Assembly: GCF_049537125.1 (NCBI RefSeq)
Contig: NZ_JBMVQY010000004.1
Coordinates: 248,001 to 312,000, forward strand
Origin: Limisphaera sp026417315
GTDB lineage: Bacteria > Verrucomicrobiota > Verrucomicrobiia > Limisphaerales > Limisphaeraceae
DNA: 64,000 nt
Direction: 5' to 3'
The first letter of the stretch is position 1, and each line of letters opens with the position of its first letter. Below the pieces are notes generated by a model. It made no database searches and had not been told where the DNA came from. It saw only the letters and a program-made list of their open reading frames with translations. A program made the position numbers and the translations under genes. Below, piece by piece: positions 58,472-64,000 of this stretch.

Positions 58472-59691
58472 ACCGCAAACAACTGGCGTTGCTGTTGGGC
58501 CTTGTGGTCGTCCTGGGGGGGGCGGGTTATTGGCTTTACCGCCAGGAGAGCCGGAGCTGGCAGCAGGCGGCCCTGGGGGCGGGGTCAAAGGTCCTGCCCG
58601 ATCTGGCCATCAACGACATTGCGCACGTGCGCATCCGCCGCGAGACCAATGAACTGAACCTGGTGAAAAAGGACGGTCTCTGGCGGGTGCGGGAGCGAGG
58701 GGATTACCCGGCCAATTTCAATCAGATCAGTGAGTGGATCCTGAAAGCGTCGGAGTTGAAGGCGGTGCAGGTGGAGGAAGTGGGCCCCTCCCAGATGGGC
58801 CGACTGTCCCTCCTACCCCCCGGACCGGGAACGAACACAGCGACGCTGGTCGAGTTCCTGGATGCGCAGGGCAAACCACTGGCCGGCTTGCTGCTCGGCA
58901 AGACCCAGGCCCGTCCGGTGGCAGCCGGAGCCGGGATGGAAGGTGACGGGGGCTTCCCCGTGGGCCGGTTCGTGATGTCCATGCAAGCGACCGGGCGGGT
59001 GGCACTGATCTCCGACACCTTGTCCGGGTTCGAGCCGAGGCCGGAACAATGGATTGCCAAGGACTTTTTCAAGGTGGAACGGCCGCGGCGAGTCGAGGTC
59101 CGCTTTGCCGAGGCTACGAACTCGTGGGCCATCCGGCGCGAAACCGAGAGCGCCCCCTGGCAGTTGGTGGACGCGAAACCGGGGGAACAACTGGACTCCG
59201 CCAAGGCCACCAGCGCGACCAGCGGCCTGAGCTGGCCCTCGTTCCTTGATGTCCTGCCCAAAGATACGCCGCCAGGGCAGGTCGGACTGGAACATCCGGT
59301 GACGGTGACCGTGGAGACTTTCGACCAATTCACCTACACCCTGCACGTCAGCCCCCAAACCAATCAGAGTTACTATGTGACGGTGAGCGTCCACGCCGAT
59401 CTCCCGCAGGAGCGGACGCCCGGAGCGGACGAGAAGCCGGAGGACAAGGAGCGGCTCGACAAGGAATTCAAGGAGAAACAGCAGCGGTTGAGCGACAAGC
59501 TCGCCCAGGAAAAAAAACTGGAGGGCTGGATTTACCAGGTTTCCACCTGGACGCTGGACGCCTTGTTGAAGCCACGTCGGGAGATGCTGACTGCAAGCGG
59601 TCAGCCGGAGGGCGAGAAAGAACCGGAGTCGACCTCCGCGGTCAACGGCGGGGATGCGGATCGCTGGGTATCGATCCCAGAGCTGGAATAG
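58468..59691 (+). CDS. DUF4340-like membrane-anchored protein of the ABC operon
   Basis: A 407-residue protein with one N-terminal span (LALLLGLVVVLGGAGYWLY) and a beta-rich outer domain containing INDIAHVRIRRETNELNLVK, LWRVRERGDYPANFNQISEW and a later TNSWAIRRETESAPWQLVDA repeat. A Lys/Glu-rich helical segment (about 335-370) precedes the end. This layout and its place after a GldG-like gene match DUF4340 proteins. It overlaps the GldG gene by four bases. Its role is unknown, probably with GldG in the periplasm. The protein ends at a stop at 59691 with no further operon gene. Confidence 0.82.
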   Translation: MNRKQLALLLGLVVVLGGAGYWLYRQESRSWQQAALGAGSKVLPDLAINDIAHVRIRRETNELNLVKKDGLWRVRERGDYPANFNQISEWILKASELKAVQVEEVGPSQMGRLSLLPPGPGTNTATLVEFLDAQGKPLAGLLLGKTQARPVAAGAGMEGDGGFPVGRFVMSMQATGRVALISDTLSGFEPRPEQWIAKDFFKVERPRRVEVRFAEATNSWAIRRETESAPWQLVDAKPGEQLDSAKATSATSGLSWPSFLDVLPKDTPPGQVGLEHPVTVTVETFDQFTYTLHVSPQTNQSYYVTVSVHADLPQERTPGADEKPEDKERLDKEFKEKQQRLSDKLAQEKKLEGWIYQVSTWTLDALLKPRREMLTASGQPEGEKEPESTSAVNGGDADRWVSIPELE

Positions 59692-60373
59692 CGGCGGCCT
59701 TCTGCATCGCTGCGACAGCGCTACGAGGTTCTCGCGGGTCTCGGAGGCGAGCGGAGCGGGCAGAGCCTCCCAGGCGGAATTCCGCACTTCGGGCGACCCG
59801 GCCGGAGCGCTCGTTATTCCGCGACGAACCTGACTCAGGGCGCGGCCAATTCCTGCCATGGACGCCCCGCCGGGTGCCGTTCTGCCGGCTCAACGCGTTC
59901 GCGATCAGGGTCCGGAGGTCCCATTCATGCGGCTGAGGGGTGGCAACGGCCATGGGGCGAGGGCCGATGTCGGAACGCCGCCCGATGTGATGGGCCCTGT
60001 TTTTCCTTGGACCGTTTGGATCCAGCGGCCGCGAGATTTCAGGGCGTTCGACAGGATTCAGGTGGTGAGCTTGGCCCCTCTTCGGGTCCAGATGTGATTG
60101 CCACCGCTCGCGTTTCCCGAGAATGCGGTCATGGGAGCGCATGGTTCGTTTGGCCGTCTCGGGGTCCTGGAAAACGCGGGCGAACACGCCGGGCCGTCGC
60201 ACCCACAGCCAGCCCCGATGGTTCGGCCCATGATGGGTTGCGCCTCATGGCCGCGGGTCCCCACTCGGACCCTGCGGTGACTGGCGAAGCGCCGGCAAGT
60301 GGCATTGGGACTGCGACTGCGGCGGGCCGTCTGCTCGCTTGAAAGCCCGCGGTGCATCGGGTACACCCGCCTT
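59692..60373. other. Intergenic region (682 bases)
   Basis: No supportable gene. The ParA frame opens at 60299 but its first 25 codons show no family sequence. No RNA or clear promoter recognised. Confidence 0.5.
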
Positions 60374-61210
60374 GTGTCGAGCATCGTGATCGCGGTGGCC
60401 AATCAAAAAGGTGGCGTGGGCAAGACCACTACGGCCGTGAACCTGGCGGCGTGTCTGGGGCGACTGAAACCGCCGGTGGTGTTGATTGATTTGGATCCGC
60501 AGGCCAATGCCACCAGTGGCCTCGGGCTGGAAAAAAGGCCCGGAGGCAGCGTGTACGGCGTTCTTCTGGGAAGCGGGGCCGTGGAAGAAAAGATTCAGCC
60601 CACCGCCTGCGCCGGGTTGCATGTGGTTCCGAGTGAAGTGGATCTTTGCGGCGCGGAGGTGGAACTGGCGCGGGCCGAGAGGAATGTCCACCGACTGCGC
60701 GAGGCGCTGGTGTCGCTCCGACAGGCCGACCGCTACGGGCTGATTCTGATCGATTGTCCGCCCTCCCTCGGCCTGTTGACCATGAACGCGTTCGTGGCCG
60801 CGGATGCCGTCCTGGTGCCTCTGCAGTGCGAGTATTACGCCATGGAGGGGCTGTCGATGCTGCAGCGGGTGTTGGATCAGGTGCGCAGGGCCGGGCTCAA
60901 TCCGCGACTGCAACTCCTGGGCATCTTGATGACCATGTATGATGCGCGGACCCGGCTTTCGAACCAGGTGGTCGAGGAGGTGCGTCAGTATTTTGGGGAC
61001 TTGGTCTTTGAAACGGTGATTCCGCGCACCACGCGGCTTGCGGAGGCTCCCAGCTTCGGCAAACCGATTATCGAGTACGATCCGTACAGCAGTGCCTCCG
61101 CGGCCTACGAAGTGCTGGCCCAGGAAGTCCTGGCCAGGCTCGAACGACTCCGGCCGCTCGAAGCGGCTCCCGAGTCTTTGGCGCGGCCTTCTTCCCTTTC
61201 CTCATGCTGA
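60374..61210 (+). CDS. ParA/Soj-family ATPase
   Basis: A 278-residue partition-type ATPase. It starts at GTG 60374 (SSIVIAVANQKGGVGKTTTA), with the deviant Walker A KGGVGKTT at residues 12-19. Walker A' is VVLIDLDPQANATSGL and Walker B is LILIDCPPSLGLLTMNAF. The family run VPLQCEYYAMEGLSMLQRVL is intact, so this is a full Soj-like protein that binds DNA nonspecifically and moves a ParB-bound cargo. No parB is next to it. It overlaps gcvT by seven bases, which suggests one mRNA. The exact start could be GTG 60386. Confidence 0.92.
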   Translation: MSSIVIAVANQKGGVGKTTTAVNLAACLGRLKPPVVLIDLDPQANATSGLGLEKRPGGSVYGVLLGSGAVEEKIQPTACAGLHVVPSEVDLCGAEVELARAERNVHRLREALVSLRQADRYGLILIDCPPSLGLLTMNAFVAADAVLVPLQCEYYAMEGLSMLQRVLDQVRRAGLNPRLQLLGILMTMYDARTRLSNQVVEEVRQYFGDLVFETVIPRTTRLAEAPSFGKPIIEYDPYSSASAAYEVLAQEVLARLERLRPLEAAPESLARPSSLSSC

Positions 61211-62358
61211 AGCGCACTCCTCTGTTCGAAGAGCAGCAGCGCCTGGGCGCGCGCTTTGTGTCGTTCGCCGGATGGGAACTGCCCCTGCAGTATTCCGGGA
61301 TCGTCGAAGAGCATTGGGCCGTGCGCCGGGCGGCCGGCCTTTTCGACATCTCGCACATGGGCGAAATCACCGTGAGCGGGCCGGCCGCACAGCGCTTCTT
61401 GAACTACGGGCTCACCAACGATGTCGCCCGCCTGGTGCCGGGGCAGGGACAGTACAGTCTGCTGTGCAATTCTCGTGGCGGCATCGTGGACGATCTGTAT
61501 GTCTTCCGGCTGTCCGAAGAGGTCTTTTTGTTGGTGGTCAACGCCGCGCGAACCGCGGTGGACGTGGCCTGGTTGCAGCAGCTGGCGGAGTCCTTCGCGT
61601 CCCCGGACGAACTGCGGGTCACGGACGCCTCTCACAACTACGCCGCGCTGGCCGTCCAGGGCCCGGCAGTGACGAAGTTTCTGGACGCATGCGTGAGCGG
61701 CCCTTCGATCTCCGGGATGCGGGTCGCGCGCGTGACCGAGCTTCGAAAGAACCAAATTGGCGGGTTCGCCTTTGACAAGAGCGGCGTGCTCGTGTCGCGC
61801 ACGGGGTACACGGGCGAGGACGGATTCGAAATCATTGGCACGGACAGCGCCATTGTGGCGTTGTGGCGTCGGATCCTCGAGGCCGGCGCTCCCCACGGGA
61901 TCCGACCCTGTGGACTGGGTGCGCGCGACTCGTTGCGCATGGAAATGGGCTACCCACTGTACGGGCAGGAACTGGATGAAACCACGACCCCATGGGAAGC
62001 GGGCCTGGCCCGGTTTGTGGTCATGACCAAGGGTGACTTTGTGGGCCGCGCGGCCCTGGAGGAACAGCAGCAGCGCGGTTGGTCGCGGCAGAGTGTGGCG
62101 TTCCGCATGATCGGACGCACCCCGCCGCCGCGTCCGGGTTATCCGATTCGCGTGGAAGGCGAACCCTGCGGCCGCGTGACGAGCGGAACGCAGAGTCCCT
62201 GCCTGGGGGTGGGGATTGGACTGGGTTACGTGCCCACCGCCCGGGCACAACCAGGCACCCCGATCGAGATTGAAATTCGTGGCCAGGGATTCCCGGCACA
62301 GATTGTGGACCGGCCGATTTATCGCCGAAACGCCCTCGCCGGCGCCGACCCGGCCTGA
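61204..62358 (+). CDS. gcvT: Aminomethyltransferase (glycine cleavage T protein)
   Basis: Takes the aminomethyl group from lipoyl-GcvH to tetrahydrofolate, releasing ammonia. The 384-residue product has VSFAGWELPLQYSGIVEEHW, the start of the family, then FDISHMGEITVSG, GGIVDDLYVFRL, SRTGYTGEDGFEI and LGARDSLRMEMGYPLYGQEL, which build the folate site. The last domain has ARPGYPIRV-like sequence (PRPGYPIRVEGEPCGRVTSG) and GLGYVP. gcvH and gcvP are not in the window. No glycine riboswitch is seen; the gene is read from the parA mRNA. Confidence 0.95.
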   Translation: MLKRTPLFEEQQRLGARFVSFAGWELPLQYSGIVEEHWAVRRAAGLFDISHMGEITVSGPAAQRFLNYGLTNDVARLVPGQGQYSLLCNSRGGIVDDLYVFRLSEEVFLLVVNAARTAVDVAWLQQLAESFASPDELRVTDASHNYAALAVQGPAVTKFLDACVSGPSISGMRVARVTELRKNQIGGFAFDKSGVLVSRTGYTGEDGFEIIGTDSAIVALWRRILEAGAPHGIRPCGLGARDSLRMEMGYPLYGQELDETTTPWEAGLARFVVMTKGDFVGRAALEEQQQRGWSRQSVAFRMIGRTPPPRPGYPIRVEGEPCGRVTSGTQSPCLGVGIGLGYVPTARAQPGTPIEIEIRGQGFPAQIVDRPIYRRNALAGADPA

Positions 62359-62972
62359 GGGGAAGACCAAGCACCCCGAGGGGGCAGCCCAAAGATTTGC
62401 CCGCCGCATCCGGCAAAAGCCTTCCCCTGCCTCTTGAAAGCGGGGCTTGCAAAACTGCATCGCATTGCGCGGGCTTGAGCGGAGCCGCGAAACCGCCATC
62501 GTTCCACAAGGCCGTTTTTCATGATCCCGGCCTCAAGGGGGTGCTGGGTCATGAACTCAGAGCGCCGATTCAATACTGCGTGCATCCGAGCCGGCGCTCT
62601 CACTCACTGCAAAGGCGACCAAAGCCCGCACGGTCGGCCTGAGCCTGAGTGCAGACATCCCAGCCGATCTTGGGGGCAGTGGCCTGTCCGTGCGGAGGCG
62701 CGGCGTGGCGTGCCTGAGCTTGCTTTGAAGGTCAGCTTCGCGAACGGCTCGATAGGTTGTGAAGAATGCTGCGCTTCCGGCGGCTCTGGTTATGTGGACC
62801 GGTCTTACAGGGATCAACGCCAGCGGGCAGATTTTTCAGGTTGGCGGCGCTTGTTGGCGGTACCTTCGCCTCCCGCGGGGTTTTCTGTGGATCTTCGGCG
62901 GTTCCTGTGCGCCCTGAGCCGCCAATTCGGTGGCTGTCGTCGAAACGCTGTGACGCGACCGGGCCCGGGGGC

Positions 62973-62990
62973 TTCGCCGACTTCCGTGGG
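62973..62990. repeat. Short repeat, copy 1
   Basis: TTCGCCGACTTCCGTGGG. It shares 17 of 18 bases with copy 3. Confidence 0.45.
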
Positions 62991-63041
62991 GAGTATGACG
63001 GCAGCCACCAGGGACACGCAGTGAATAGTTGTGGGGCGAGC

Positions 63042-63060
63042 TTCCGCCGAGTTCCGTCGG
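63042..63060. repeat. Short repeat, copy 2 (imperfect)
   Basis: TTCCGCCGAGTTCCGTCGG. One inserted and one changed base against copy 3. Confidence 0.4.
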
Positions 63061-63212
63061 GCGGCTGGGTGGATGGCGGCTCGGTCGTCGCCGCCATCGG
63101 CCGGAAGACCGGGAATTCGAATACAGACCCTGGCTTCGGGGGCAGTCGCTGCAGTAAGCGCAGGACCATGGATCGATCCGGCGATCCCGATTGCCAGCCG
63201 GCTTGCTTCAAA

Positions 63213-63230
63213 TTCGCCGACTTCCGTCGG
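63213..63230. repeat. Short repeat, copy 3
   Basis: TTCGCCGACTTCCGTCGG. The core CCGAC-TTCC-GTCGG is an inverted repeat able to form a small hairpin; copies 1 and 2 each break one pair. Confidence 0.45.
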
Positions 63231-63418
63231 TGGGCTACCTTGTTCCGTTGTCCGAATTGGACCGGGCTCTCTCGTCAACTCCGCCCCGAGTAAAGCCATG
63301 GGCAGCAGCCGTGGCGGAAGCCGCGCGTAGGGGCCACGCAGGTTTTGGGTGACGCACGCCTTTCTCGAGCCGATTTGGAGGACCTGCTTTTCTGAGAAGC
63401 AGGCCGTTTCAGGGCCGG

Positions 63419-63976
63419 TTAACGCCAGCGGACCTGGTGTAGGCGCCAGGGGAGTCCTTCTTGGGCGGCCAGAAAGCTTCGCGGCACCGTGGCCAGGAAA
63501 ACCGGCTGGATGCCCTCCTGGTAACAACGCCGGCGAGGGGCCGCAAATCGAATCCGCCAACCGCGCTCGGTGCGCTCGACCGATTCCCGCTTCAGCATCT
63601 CCAACCCGACCCTGGCGCGGATCGCATGCGGATCTGCCGGGATCGGTGCCTCGCTGATCTCCTCCAATTCCAATTCCAGCAGGTGAGGTGAGTCCACGAA
63701 GAGGATCACGCAGGGCATGAGCATGCCCTCGGGATTGCGCTCCCAACCTGCGCCATTGAACGGGATCCCGGTGGCCCTGGGTTCCTCGGGATTCGTGTAA
63801 CGACCATTCGGCGGTAGCGCGACCGGTTGAGTGGCCAGGTGCTTTTGTAGCGATGCGATGGCTTCGGCCCGCGTTTGGGGCCGTGGCTCGCCGTAAATCT
63901 GGTGCATGGCACGAGATTGCCATGCGAGCCAGGCTACCAGGGCGATGCCGGCTGTGCCCAGCAGCGTCACGCGCAT
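63419..63976 (-). CDS. Membrane-anchored protein of unknown function
   Basis: A 185-residue protein (if it starts at ATG 63976) with one N-terminal span (LLGTAGIALVAWLAWQS). The rest is soluble and mixed: PNGRYTNPEEPRATGIPFNG, MPCVILFVDSPHLLELELEE, then an Arg-rich end with AAPRRRCYQEGIQPVFLATV. I do not recognise the family. No Shine-Dalgarno is visible before 63976 and the frame stays open to the window edge, so it may start further upstream outside the window. Confidence 0.7.
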   Translation of the reverse strand: MRVTLLGTAGIALVAWLAWQSRAMHQIYGEPRPQTRAEAIASLQKHLATQPVALPPNGRYTNPEEPRATGIPFNGAGWERNPEGMLMPCVILFVDSPHLLELELEEISEAPIPADPHAIRARVGLEMLKRESVERTERGWRIRFAAPRRRCYQEGIQPVFLATVPRSFLAAQEGLPWRLHQVRWR

Positions 63977-64000
63977 GGAGGCCGAAGGAACCCGGTCGCA

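Larger units (their letters stand above)
62359..63418. other. Convergent gene-free region with a small repeat family (1.06 kb)
   Basis: Holds three copies of an 18-base motif (separate entries) and no supportable gene. A hairpin, CCTGCTT/AAGCAGG at 63383-63403, lies just past the end of the convergent last gene but has no T run. Confidence 0.5.

Overview
The window reads as chromosomal DNA of a GC-rich member of the Verrucomicrobiota. The strongest evidence is in the 16S rRNA gene: the site read by universal bacterial probes has the variant at 43047-43064 that matches the Verrucomicrobia-type probe EUB338-III. The type II secretion-like prepilin with an H-x9-DG end, the large secreted proteins with a common C-terminal end, and the GldG/DUF4340 ABC operon fit that phylum. 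A Limisphaera/Pedosphaera-type lineage is my guess; a 16S alignment would settle it.

Layout. 1-7.0 kb: the 5' part of a FecA-like TonB-dependent receptor (cut by the window edge), fmt, an unusual STN-subtilase fusion, an H-x9-DG prepilin and a secreted GH5 glycosidase. 7.0-14.2 kb: a same-strand locus of an ABC-2-like permease, three different SPFH/HflK-HflC-like membrane proteins and a P1B metal ATPase; this is the most interesting accessory-looking locus. 14.2-32.5 kb: a gene-sparse region with three large secreted proteins (612, 1324 and 1028 aa), a Tat-type FAD oxidoreductase, a proteinase K-like subtilase, and an ECF sigma / small membrane protein / CpxP-like triad. 32.5-38.5 kb: rpoN with an insertion and a long tail, a methyltransferase-GT9 pair, and an NtrC-type activator. 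38.6-42.3 kb: a tightly overlapping operon of class II DAHP synthase, larB and larC. 42.3-48.0 kb: a complete rRNA operon, 16S-tRNA-Ala-tRNA-Ile-23S-5S, with a recognisable promoter, processing stems and terminator. 48.0-64.0 kb: a dus gene, dapA-dapB, an MFS exporter, a four-gene ABC operon (ATPase, permease, GldG-like, DUF4340-like), parA overlapping gcvT, and a small membrane-anchored protein of unknown function.

How they fit together. Housekeeping genes (fmt, dus, dapAB, gcvT, DAHP synthase, rRNA) alternate with envelope and secretion genes. The envelope theme is strong: TonB uptake, SPFH scaffolds beside a metal pump, secreted proteases and glycosidase, and large secreted proteins ending in a shared module. 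rpoN and an NtrC-type activator lie 2.4 kb apart.

Coding density is low in places. Nine stretches of 600 to 1660 bases hold no gene I can defend, although high GC creates many long chance reading frames there. I saw no CRISPR array, no insertion sequence and no prophage.
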